From contig NZ_CP023315.3 of NCBI RefSeq assembly GCF_002310375.3, forward strand, positions 248,001 through 312,000: a DNA stretch of 64,000 bases, read 5' to 3'. The notes beneath the pieces were generated by a model. That model was not told the origin of the DNA and did not search any database. It saw nothing but the letters and a program-made list of their open reading frames with translations. Below are positions 56,792 through 64,000 of this stretch, one piece after another. How positions within the stretch are numbered: the stretch's first letter is position 1; the number at the start of each line of letters is the position of its first letter. The DNA is from Caulobacter vibrioides (GTDB lineage Bacteria; Pseudomonadota; Alphaproteobacteria; Caulobacterales; Caulobacteraceae). Made by a program: the position numbers and the translations under genes.

Positions 56792-56829
56792 CTGAACCGA
56801 TACGTGGTCTTGAGACGATTTGACGCGGC

Positions 56830-59800
56830 TTAGAACATGGCCCGGCCAGAGAGGCGCAGATTGTAGCGCTTCTGCTTCTTGGCGGCTTCGACGCCGCCCT
56901 CCAGCGCGAGGTACGACATGGGCGTACCCGCTCGCAGGGCGAAGCCGGCGGTCAGCGCGCCTTGCTTGTCGTCCATCGCGGCCAGTGAGAACGCGTTGCC
57001 GCCCTTGAAGCGCGCCACGGTGTCGCCCACCGAGCCGGCCAGCGTCTGGCGGTAGCCGACGCGGACTTCCGGACGCCACCAGACCTGCTTACCGAAGTCC
57101 GCGCCCATCACCACGCCCAGTTCACCGCTGAGATTGCTGGAGGTGCGCTTGTCGACGGTCAGGTCGAAGGCGTCGCCGCCGCCCTTTTCAGTGCGCTTGC
57201 CCTCGCGCAGCCAGACATAGTCGAGGCGGCCTTCGGGGCGGGCGAAGAATCGGCCAAACTTCTGTTCGTAGGCCATGCCGGCATAGGCGTTGGCGGTCAC
57301 GCCGTTCCAGTCAGCGCTGTTTTTCAGGAGCAGGTCCGCCACGCCGTCGCCGTCGGAGTCCGGCGCGATGAAGCGGCGATCCCCTTGGAAGAAGGCGTAA
57401 CCCAGGCCACCGCCGGCGTTGAAGCGCCAGCCGCCCACGGAGCGCCGCCAGTAGGCGCCGCTTTGCACGAACGAGGCGGTGGTTTGTTCGCCGACCTTGG
57501 CGACCGTGTCGTGCTCTTCGATGCTGACATAGGCCAGGGTCAGGCCCAGCGCGCCGCCGGCGTCGCCGATCGCTTCGTAACCGCCCACAAAGCCGAAGGC
57601 CTGGGTGTCCGAACCGAGGGTCTGGTCGGTGTCGCGACGGGTCAGCGAGTTGATCTCCTGCACCCAGACGCTGTCGGGGCCGTAGCGGTCGCCCGGATCA
57701 GGGCGGAACATGGTGGCCGCCGAAACCTGCTGGTTGACCGTCTGCAGCGCGGCGAACAGGCCTTCGCCCTGGTCGGGTAGCATCTGGTCATAAAGGTCGC
57801 GGAAACCGTCACGCGAGTTCTGGTTCAGGAAGGTCGCGGCGAGGGTCGAGTCCGCGCCCAGCGCGCTGAACACGGCGTCATAGGCCGAGGTTTCGGCTTG
57901 ATTGAAGCCGATCTCGGCGGCGGTGCGACGACGGACGTCGATATAGACGTTGTTGGCGTCGGCCCGGCTGGTGGCGACGTACAGGTAGGGCGACTCGGCC
58001 AGCAGGCTGTTGCCGATCGTCCCGACGTTGATGTTCGAGCCCTGGATCACCGTGAACGTCGTCGGCTGCTTGACCAGATTGGCCATGCGGATGCCCAGTT
58101 CAGCGCCCGTGGCGATCGTGGTCGCGCCCGACACGACCAGCTTGGTGTTGGTTCCCGCCGTCGGGTCCGCCGAGAACAGAAGCTTGGCCTTGCTGCCCAG
58201 ATTCACGCTGCTGACGTTGATGGTGTCGCTGTTGGCGATCGCCAGGCTGCCGTTGGCGATCGCCAGGTCCAGCTTGCCATCGCTGTCGTACAGCTTGCCC
58301 AGCGCGACGGCGCCGCCGTCGATCGACAGGCGGTCCTGGCCGGCCCCGAAGGACATTTCGCCCAGCAGCGTGCCGCTCCAGACGTTCAAGGTGTCGGCGC
58401 CGCCACCAAACAGCACGTCGCCGATGGTCGACGGCGCCACCGTGGTCGACGCCGAGCTGGCGCTGGTGGTGGTGTCGGTGCTGGGGAACGTGCTGGTCGA
58501 GGTGAAGTCCGCCGGGCCCGACTGGGTGAAGTTCACGCCCGAATTGTTGGCGCGCAGATCCAGCGCGATCGTACGGCCCGTGGCGGTCACACTGGCGACC
58601 GTGCCGTCGGCCTTGTAGGCCGGTGCGGAAACAGTCGCCCGGATCGCGCCGGTGTTGGTGATGGTCCGCAGCGTCCCGGCTTGGTCGAGCACAGCGATCG
58701 CATCGCCGGTCTCGCCCGTGCGCGTTGCGGTGACGCTCCCGGTGTTGCTGAAGCTGGTCGCCGAGGCGCCGGTGGCGATCACCAGGCCGCGAGCGCTGGC
58801 GGTCACGCCGGATCCCGCGAACGATGCGGCGTTGGCGGTCAGCGCGCCGCGATTGAGGATCGAGGCTGCGGTGGCGCCCGAATTCAGCACCACACCGGTG
58901 GCGTTGGCTTCGTAGGACGTGGCGGTGATCTGTCCGTCGTTGCGCAGGCCGCCGACGAGCGTGGTCGTCCGCCCGCCGCCGGCGCCGATCGAGACGCCCG
59001 TGGCCGAGACGCCGTTATAGACGCCCGCTGCGGAGATGGCCCCCTTGGCGATCAGGCCATAGGCGTTGTCGCCGGATCCGACCGCGCCCAGGGTCACGTT
59101 CTGACTGGCCGAACCGATCTGCAGAGCGGGGGCCCCGCCGAAGACGTTGATGCTCGAGGTCCCGGTGCTGCTCGACGAAATCGTGGTCGTCGTCGTGGTG
59201 CCGTCACTGTTGACCTTGGACGAATAGTTCAGGCCCTGCAGAAGGACGCCGCCGCTGACGTCGCCGCCGATGCGCACCGCCGGCCCGCCCTGCAACAGGT
59301 CGTCGGCGTCCAGCTTGTTCAACGCGTCCGTCGTCGTGGGGCGCGAGGTGTAGCGATAGCCCGTGGCGCTGGTCGTACCCTGCAGAACCAGAGCGCCCGA
59401 GACGTTCGCATCGATCGCCTGGGCGACAGCGTTGACGCCCTGGACGTTGATCTGGCCGCCCAGGGTCACCTTGCCGGTGACGGGCGCGGCGATCCGCACG
59501 CCATAGGCGTTGTCGCCGGTGACGCTGATCGAGCCGAGGTTGGTGATGTTCCCCACCACCGGACCTTCCAGCAGGACGCCGGCGGAATTATTGCCCTCGA
59601 TGCTGATGATGCCGGTCGCATCGTTGACGATGTCGCCCGTGAAGGTTCCGGCGTTGGTCAGGCGGACGCCGAAGCGGTTGGCGCCTTGGGCGAACACGCC
59701 GTCGATGTCGCCGTCCGAGTCGCTGTCGCTGGGGGTGTAGTCTTCAAGCAGCGAAATCGTGGCCGAGTTCGTCAGCCCGCCGGTCCTGCCGCCTATAATG

Positions 59801-60087
59801 AGGACGCCCACGCCGTCGTTGACGCCGGTGGTCGAAAGCGTGCCGAGGTTCGTCACCTTGTGATTGCTGTCGATCGTCACAATCGGACCGGCCGTGGTCG
59901 GCTTGATCGAGCCGTCGGCGGTGATGCGAATATCGTCCGCGGCGGTTCCGGTCGCCGTGCTGGTCGCGATCGGCGTCGTGCGCGCGGTGGAGACCGGGGT
60001 TTCAGCCGAGGCGGCGAAACCGATGGCCAGAAGAGGAGCGGCCGCGACCGTCGCGACCAGGACCTTGCGCTGCATTACGAACGACAC
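56830..60087 (-). CDS. Autotransporter (type Va) with beta-helical passenger
   Basis: A 1085-residue secreted protein. Signal peptide (about 1-28, AASAETP). The passenger (about 30-780) is Thr/Ser/Gly/Asn-rich with repeated LTNSATISLLE, ITNTGAIRATV and ILNRGALTAN rungs, typical of right-handed beta-helices. The C-terminal autotransporter domain (about 800-1085) starts near SVWVQEINSLTRRDTD and ends in the aromatic LSGRAMF. Near-absence of cysteine fits export. The ligand or activity of the passenger is unknown. It is divergent from phoR and has a terminator. Confidence 0.92.
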   Translation of the reverse strand: MSFVMQRKVLVATVAAAPLLAIGFAASAETPVSTARTTPIATSTATGTAADDIRITADGSIKPTTAGPIVTIDSNHKVTNLGTLSTTGVNDGVGVLIIGGRTGGLTNSATISLLEDYTPSDSDSDGDIDGVFAQGANRFGVRLTNAGTFTGDIVNDATGIISIEGNNSAGVLLEGPVVGNITNLGSISVTGDNAYGVRIAAPVTGKVTLGGQINVQGVNAVAQAIDANVSGALVLQGTTSATGYRYTSRPTTTDALNKLDADDLLQGGPAVRIGGDVSGGVLLQGLNYSSKVNSDGTTTTTTISSSSTGTSSINVFGGAPALQIGSASQNVTLGAVGSGDNAYGLIAKGAISAAGVYNGVSATGVSIGAGGGRTTTLVGGLRNDGQITATSYEANATGVVLNSGATAASILNRGALTANAASFAGSGVTASARGLVIATGASATSFSNTGSVTATRTGETGDAIAVLDQAGTLRTITNTGAIRATVSAPAYKADGTVASVTATGRTIALDLRANNSGVNFTQSGPADFTSTSTFPSTDTTTSASSASTTVAPSTIGDVLFGGGADTLNVWSGTLLGEMSFGAGQDRLSIDGGAVALGKLYDSDGKLDLAIANGSLAIANSDTINVSSVNLGSKAKLLFSADPTAGTNTKLVVSGATTIATGAELGIRMANLVKQPTTFTVIQGSNINVGTIGNSLLAESPYLYVATSRADANNVYIDVRRRTAAEIGFNQAETSAYDAVFSALGADSTLAATFLNQNSRDGFRDLYDQMLPDQGEGLFAALQTVNQQVSAATMFRPDPGDRYGPDSVWVQEINSLTRRDTDQTLGSDTQAFGFVGGYEAIGDAGGALGLTLAYVSIEEHDTVAKVGEQTTASFVQSGAYWRRSVGGWRFNAGGGLGYAFFQGDRRFIAPDSDGDGVADLLLKNSADWNGVTANAYAGMAYEQKFGRFFARPEGRLDYVWLREGKRTEKGGGDAFDLTVDKRTSSNLSGELGVVMGADFGKQVWWRPEVRVGYRQTLAGSVGDTVARFKGGNAFSLAAMDDKQGALTAGFALRAGTPMSYLALEGGVEAAKKQKRYNLRLSGRAMF

Positions 60088-60250
60088 CTCGATAGAAACC
60101 GGGCCACTAATTCAGGTCACGATGCGGCGAAAATACGGTGAGTTCCGCTCGCGACGCGCACTTGGGCGTCATTCGTCTATCGCATGGCTTGGCGGGGCGC
60201 CATATCTGGATCGTCGAATCGCCTCTCGCTTGAATCGGTGAACTCCCACG

Positions 60251-61666
60251 ATGCCGTTGGCGAACACACCCCAGGGCAGTCCCGCGCGCGCTCATGCGAG
60301 CGCGCCGTGGTCGTTGTTGATTGGGCCGGGGGCGCTTTTGGCGCTGGCGGCGCTGGGTCTTGCCGAGCCGATGCCTGCGGTCCTCGCCGCGCTTGCGGTG
60401 GGCGGCGCAGGCGTTTTTCTGAACCGCCGAAAAGAGGCGAGAACCGCCGGCGTCGAGGGAAGCATCCTGGCCCAACCGACGGTGACCGCGGCCGAGCAGC
60501 CGCCCTTCGCCGCGATCTTGGACCAGTTGCCCGATCCGCTGATGGTGATCGCGGCCGAGGAGGCCGACGACCTCACGGGCCGGCGCTTCCTGTTCGCCAA
60601 CGCCACCGCCCGCGAACTGTTCAAGATTCAGCACAAGGGGGCGCTGCTGGTGACCGCCGTGCGTCATCCGCGCGTTCTGGAGGCGGTCGACGAGGCCTTG
60701 TTCGGCGGGATCGAGGGCGTGGCCGAGTTCGAGACTGGCGGCGTGCAAGGGCGTACGTGGCTGGCGTCCGCGCGCCCGCTCAAGGAGACGGTCGGTCGTT
60801 CGCGACTTGCGCTCCTGGCCTTGCGCGATGAGACCGACGCCCGCCGCAGCGAGCGCACGCGCGCCGACTTCTTGGCCAACGCCAGCCACGAGCTGCGTAC
60901 GCCGCTCGCGTCGCTGTCCGGCTTCATCGAGACCCTGCGCGGCCACGCCAAGGACGATCCCGGCGCCCGCGACAAGTTCCTGGCCATCATGCTGGCCCAG
61001 GCTGAGCGGATGTCGCGCCTGATCGATGACCTGATGAGCCTTTCCCGGATCGAGCTGAACGAGCACATCGCCCCGCTGGGCCGTGTCGATCTCTCCATGG
61101 CCGTGATCGACGTGATCGACGCCCTGGGTCCGCAGGCCCGTGAAAAGGCGGTGGTGTTCGACCCCGTGCTGCCGCCGCGCGGCGGCGCGATCGTCGACGG
61201 GGATCGCGACCAGATCATCCAGGTCGTGCAAAACCTGGTCGATAACGCCATCAAGTACACGCCGCGTGACGGTGTCGTGCGGATCGAGGTGTTCCCCAGC
61301 TTGGCGGTCGAGGCCGCGTCGGCGCCGCGCGATCCGGCAGCGTCGCGGATGTCGTTGCTGACGCCGGATCATGACCCCGCCGAGCGCTACGCCGTGCTTC
61401 GCGTCACCGATCGGGGCCCCGGACTGGCGCGCGAGCACCTGCCGCGCCTGACCGAGCGGTTCTACCGCGTCGAAGGTCAGAAGAGCGGCGACAAGTCCGG
61501 CACCGGCCTGGGCCTGGCGATCGTGAAACACATCATGAACCGCCATCGCGGCGGCCTGACGGTCGAGAGCGTTCAAGGCCAGGGGGCCACCTTCGGCGTC
61601 TACCTGCCGATGGCGAAGGCCGAGGCGGTTGCGAAACCGACGACCACGACGGTCGCCGAAGCCTGA
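60251..61666 (+). CDS. phoR: Phosphate regulon sensor kinase PhoR
   Basis: A 471-residue kinase. Two membrane helices near the N-terminus (about 21-57), a PAS-like domain (about 85-190), HisKA with DFLANASHELRTPLASLSGFIETL, and an HATPase domain with LVDNAIKYTP, DRGPGL and GTGLGLAIVKHI. PhoR senses phosphate status through the Pst complex and phosphorylates PhoB. pstC follows on the same strand after 151 bases that include Pho repeats. phoB and phoU are presumably beyond the right edge. Confidence 0.93.
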   Translation: MPLANTPQGSPARAHASAPWSLLIGPGALLALAALGLAEPMPAVLAALAVGGAGVFLNRRKEARTAGVEGSILAQPTVTAAEQPPFAAILDQLPDPLMVIAAEEADDLTGRRFLFANATARELFKIQHKGALLVTAVRHPRVLEAVDEALFGGIEGVAEFETGGVQGRTWLASARPLKETVGRSRLALLALRDETDARRSERTRADFLANASHELRTPLASLSGFIETLRGHAKDDPGARDKFLAIMLAQAERMSRLIDDLMSLSRIELNEHIAPLGRVDLSMAVIDVIDALGPQAREKAVVFDPVLPPRGGAIVDGDRDQIIQVVQNLVDNAIKYTPRDGVVRIEVFPSLAVEAASAPRDPAASRMSLLTPDHDPAERYAVLRVTDRGPGLAREHLPRLTERFYRVEGQKSGDKSGTGLGLAIVKHIMNRHRGGLTVESVQGQGATFGVYLPMAKAEAVAKPTTTTVAEA

Positions 61667-61696
61667 TCGTCGTCGGTGTCGGGTAAAGTCCCGCCG

Positions 61697-61729
61697 CTGT
61701 CGTCAAACTGTCATACAACTGTCGCATAA
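61697..61729 (+). promoter_or_regulatory. Three tandem Pho-box half-sites
   Basis: CTGTCGTCAAA, CTGTCATACAA and CTGTCGCATAA follow each other at exactly 11-base spacing (61697, 61708, 61719). Two such repeats make a PhoB box, so this is one box and a half or two overlapping boxes. They lie about 90 bases before pstC and should activate it under phosphate limitation. Confidence 0.85.
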
Positions 61730-61817
61730 GCACAGCGCCGGACCGGCATAGACGGGCCGGGGGAGGGCCCGCGATCCTGCGCGGTTCTCGACAACTCGCG
61801 CAAGATTAGCCTCACGC

Positions 61818-63251
61818 ATGCTGACCTGGCTCTCGCTTCTCGTTCTGGCGCTGTTTTCTGGTGCAGCTTTCGTGGCTGGCCGACGTCGGGCGACGACCAC
61901 GGCCGCAGGCCGAACCCGCGTCCTGCACTCCCTTCCCAACTACTACGGGGCCTATGTGGCGCTTTGGGCCGGCATTCCCGCCGCGTTGCTGCTGATGCTG
62001 GGCGTCATGTTCGCCGGTCGTGTCGAGGACACGATCCTGCAGTCGACCCGCCCCGCCGCCGTTCAGGCGCTGGAGCCGGACCGCCAGGCGGTGTTCTACA
62101 GCGACGCCCGCGCGATTGCGGCCAAGCAGGCCCCCTCGGAAGTTACCTACGAGGGCGAGCTGAAGGTTGCTCTGGACGCCAAGGTCGCCGAGGCCAAGCG
62201 TATCGAGACGCTGCTGAATACGGGCATGTTGGCCGGCGCCGGCGTCCTGGCCCTGGCGGGTTTCCTGCTGGCCTTTCCGCGCATCAACCCCGAGTTCCGC
62301 GCCCGCAATCGCGTCGAGGGTTGGACCAACATCCTGCTGATCGCCTGCTCCGTGGCGGCGGTCCTCACGACCTTGGGCATCGTGCTGTCCCTGGTCTGGG
62401 AAAGCTGGCGCTTCTTCCAGAGCGTTAGCCCGCTCTCGTTCCTGCTCGGAACGGAGTGGAGCCCGCAGATCGCCATGCGCGCCGACCAGGTCGCATCTTC
62501 GGGCGCTTTTGGCGCCGTGCCGCTGTTCGCCGGCACCTTCCTGATCATGTTGATCGCCATGCTGGTGGCCGCGCCCGTCGGCCTCTACTCGGCGATCTAC
62601 CTCTCGGAGTACGCCGGGCGCACCGTCCGTGGCGTCGTCAAGCCGCTGCTCGAGATTCTGGCAGGCGTGCCCACCGTGGTCTACGGCTTCTTCGCCGCCC
62701 TGACCGTGGGTCCGCTGTTCCGCGCCGGCTTCAACGCCATTGGCGCGGCCCTGCCCCCTGGCCCACTGGCCACCTACCTGATGGAAGTCCAGAACCAGAT
62801 GGCGCTGGTGGCCGGGGTGGTGATGGGGATCATGCTGATCCCGTTCGTCTCCTCGCTGTCGGACGACATCATCAACGCCGTGCCGCAAAGCCTGCGTGAC
62901 GGCAGCTACGCGATGGGCGCCACCAAGTCGGAAACGGTCAAGAAGGTCGTCCTGCCGGCCGCCCTGCCGGGCATCATGGCCGCCATGCTGCTGGCCGTTT
63001 CGCGCGCCGTCGGCGAAACCATGATCGTGACCATGGCCGCCGGTCTGCAAGCCAAGCTCACCGCCAACCCGCTCGATACGGTGACCACCGTCACCGTCCA
63101 GATCGTCACCTTGCTCACCGGCGACCAGGAGTTCGACAGCCCCAAGACCCTGTCGGCCTTTGGCCTGGGCCTGACCCTCTTCGTGGTCACCCTCTGCCTG
63201 AACATCGTCGCCCTGCGCATCGTCCAGAAGTACCGGGAACAATATGACTGA
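61818..63251 (+). CDS. pstC: Phosphate ABC transporter permease PstC
   Basis: A 477-residue permease. Alphaproteobacterial N-terminal extension of about 180 residues (with two membrane helices) precedes the BPD_transp_1 domain: VAAPVGLYSAIYLSEYAG, LLEILAGVPTVVYGFFAAL, and the EAA loop with DGSYAMGATKSETVKKVVLPAALPGIM. It forms the membrane channel with PstA. The stop overlaps the pstA start by eight bases. Confidence 0.94.
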   Translation: MLTWLSLLVLALFSGAAFVAGRRRATTTAAGRTRVLHSLPNYYGAYVALWAGIPAALLLMLGVMFAGRVEDTILQSTRPAAVQALEPDRQAVFYSDARAIAAKQAPSEVTYEGELKVALDAKVAEAKRIETLLNTGMLAGAGVLALAGFLLAFPRINPEFRARNRVEGWTNILLIACSVAAVLTTLGIVLSLVWESWRFFQSVSPLSFLLGTEWSPQIAMRADQVASSGAFGAVPLFAGTFLIMLIAMLVAAPVGLYSAIYLSEYAGRTVRGVVKPLLEILAGVPTVVYGFFAALTVGPLFRAGFNAIGAALPPGPLATYLMEVQNQMALVAGVVMGIMLIPFVSSLSDDIINAVPQSLRDGSYAMGATKSETVKKVVLPAALPGIMAAMLLAVSRAVGETMIVTMAAGLQAKLTANPLDTVTTVTVQIVTLLTGDQEFDSPKTLSAFGLGLTLFVVTLCLNIVALRIVQKYREQYD

Positions 63252-64000
63252 CGCGACTCGCGGCGCGGCCGGCCCGCGCCAGACTCTCTCGGCCGCCGAG
63301 GCCCGGCTCAAGAAGCGCCACCGCGCCGAGCGCCTCTTCAAGGCGCAAGGGCTGGCGGCGATCATCGTCGCGATGATCTTCCTGGTGGTGTTGGTCGGAC
63401 GGATCGTGACGCAGGGCTACTCGACCTTCGAGACCCATACCCTGTCCGTGCCGGTCTATCTGAACCCCGAGCGGATCGACACGTCCGACCTGTCCGGCGT
63501 CAACTACGACTACATCGTCGCCGAGGCGGTGATGAAGAAGCTGGGCGTTCAGGACGACGATTACGGGACCATCTCGACCAAGGTCCAGGACCTGATGTCG
63601 CGAGATTTCGGCTTCCAGATCCTCAACAAGCTCAAGGCCGACCAGTCGCTGATCGGCCAGACCATTACGCTGAAGGGCCCGCTGAAGGCCGATGCGGACC
63701 TCTACTTCAAGGGCGAGCTCAAGCGCTCGACCGACGAAGGTGATCGCAAGCTCGACAATCAGCAACTGGACTGGCTGGACAAGCTGAAGAAGGACGGCGC
63801 GATCACCTCGGGCTTCAATGTCGGCTTCTTCACCCACTCCGACTCGACCGAGCCAGAGCAGGCCGGGGTGTTGGGCGCGGTGGTCGGTTCGGCCATGATG
63901 CTGCTGATCACGGCCCTGATCTCGGTGCCTGTAGGCGTGATGGCCGCTGTCTATCTGGAAGAGTTCGCGCCGAAGAACCGCTGGACCGACATCATCGAGG
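63244..64000 (+). CDS. pstA: Phosphate ABC transporter permease PstA (5' part)
   Basis: The open frame from ATG 63244 runs off the right edge of the window. The first 252 residues show a basic start, one membrane helix (GLAAIIVAMIFLVVLVGRIV) and a long periplasmic domain of the DUF3333 type found in PstA of alphaproteobacteria. The first permease helices follow (GVLGAVVGSAMMLLITALISVPVGVMAAVYLEEFAP). It pairs with PstC. The rest of the gene is outside the window. Confidence 0.92.
   Translation, partial: MTDATRGAAGPRQTLSAAEARLKKRHRAERLFKAQGLAAIIVAMIFLVVLVGRIVTQGYSTFETHTLSVPVYLNPERIDTSDLSGVNYDYIVAEAVMKKLGVQDDDYGTISTKVQDLMSRDFGFQILNKLKADQSLIGQTITLKGPLKADADLYFKGELKRSTDEGDRKLDNQQLDWLDKLKKDGAITSGFNVGFFTHSDSTEPEQAGVLGAVVGSAMMLLITALISVPVGVMAAVYLEEFAPKNRWTDIIE

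Noticed and set aside
57898..60141. 747-residue open frame antisense to the autotransporter gene
   Set aside because: Its composition (Gly/Arg/Asp/Val-rich, no recognisable motif) is that expected from the reverse complement of a Thr/Ser/Gly repeat gene at high GC. The autotransporter on the other strand has a signal peptide, domains and a terminator.

Overview
The window is 64 kb of high-GC alphaproteobacterial chromosome that closely matches the genus Caulobacter (C. vibrioides/crescentus type). Markers recognised from sequence and order are the flagellin-glycosylation pair flmA-flmB, the chvI-chvG-hprK-EIIA-HPr cluster, regA/senC/regB, pbpY, the blue-light pair lovK-lovR and phoR-pstC-pstA. 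This assignment rests on recognition of families and gene order, not on a database search. It is core chromosome: no prophage, insertion sequence, CRISPR array, tRNA or rRNA was seen. Genes are dense, many overlap by ATGA, and the gaps are filled by GC-rich palindromic repeats.

Layout. 1-6.8 kb: CPBP protease, RluB-type pseudouridine synthase, tadA, a secreted FliL-like protein, flmA-flmB and a secreted DUF5694-like protein. 6.8-13.1 kb: a large unknown protein divergent from the envelope-stress system ChvI/ChvG, which runs into a PTS-type regulatory relay (short HPr kinase, EIIA-Man, HPr), then a 34-residue membrane ORF and a secreted unknown. 13.3-20 kb: HAD phosphatase, pterin dehydratase and an SDR; redox regulators RegA and RegB with SenC divergent from regB; PHA depolymerase behind a perfect 17-bp palindrome; a YgjP-like metallopeptidase. 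20-28.1 kb: PbpY, asd, rarD, a serine hydrolase, pyridoxal kinase and ahcY behind an 18-bp palindrome. 28.2-29.3 kb: a structured repeat and an AT-rich gene with a C-terminal HEPN motif, the only clearly foreign-looking gene. 29.3-38.3 kb: GST, nrdB, a PanE-like reductase, a secreted protein, a dicarboxylate symporter, AMP nucleosidase, thiolase and nudC. 38.4-43.8 kb: SRP RNA (ffs), dnaX, ybaB, recR, a 50-residue ORF, rmuC and def. 44-51.9 kb: cupin, dapE, glutaminase, fmt-truA, an alanine/lysine-rich lipoprotein behind an EcfG-type promoter, and dapD-HAD-argB. 51.9-64 kb: SemiSWEET, lovR and lovK behind an EcfG-type promoter, a sulfate-binding protein with a porin, a 1085-residue autotransporter, and phoR-pstC-pstA, with three tandem Pho repeats before pstC. 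pstA is cut by the right edge.

Several sensory systems sit close together: envelope and acid stress (ChvGI), redox (RegBA), light and general stress (LovKR with sigma-T sites) and phosphate (PhoR/Pst). Around them are housekeeping genes for lysine and arginine biosynthesis, translation start (def, fmt), recombination and replication. The least explained feature is a pair of dispersed repeats, at about 28.2 and 44.0 kb, whose predicted stems differ by compensatory base changes.
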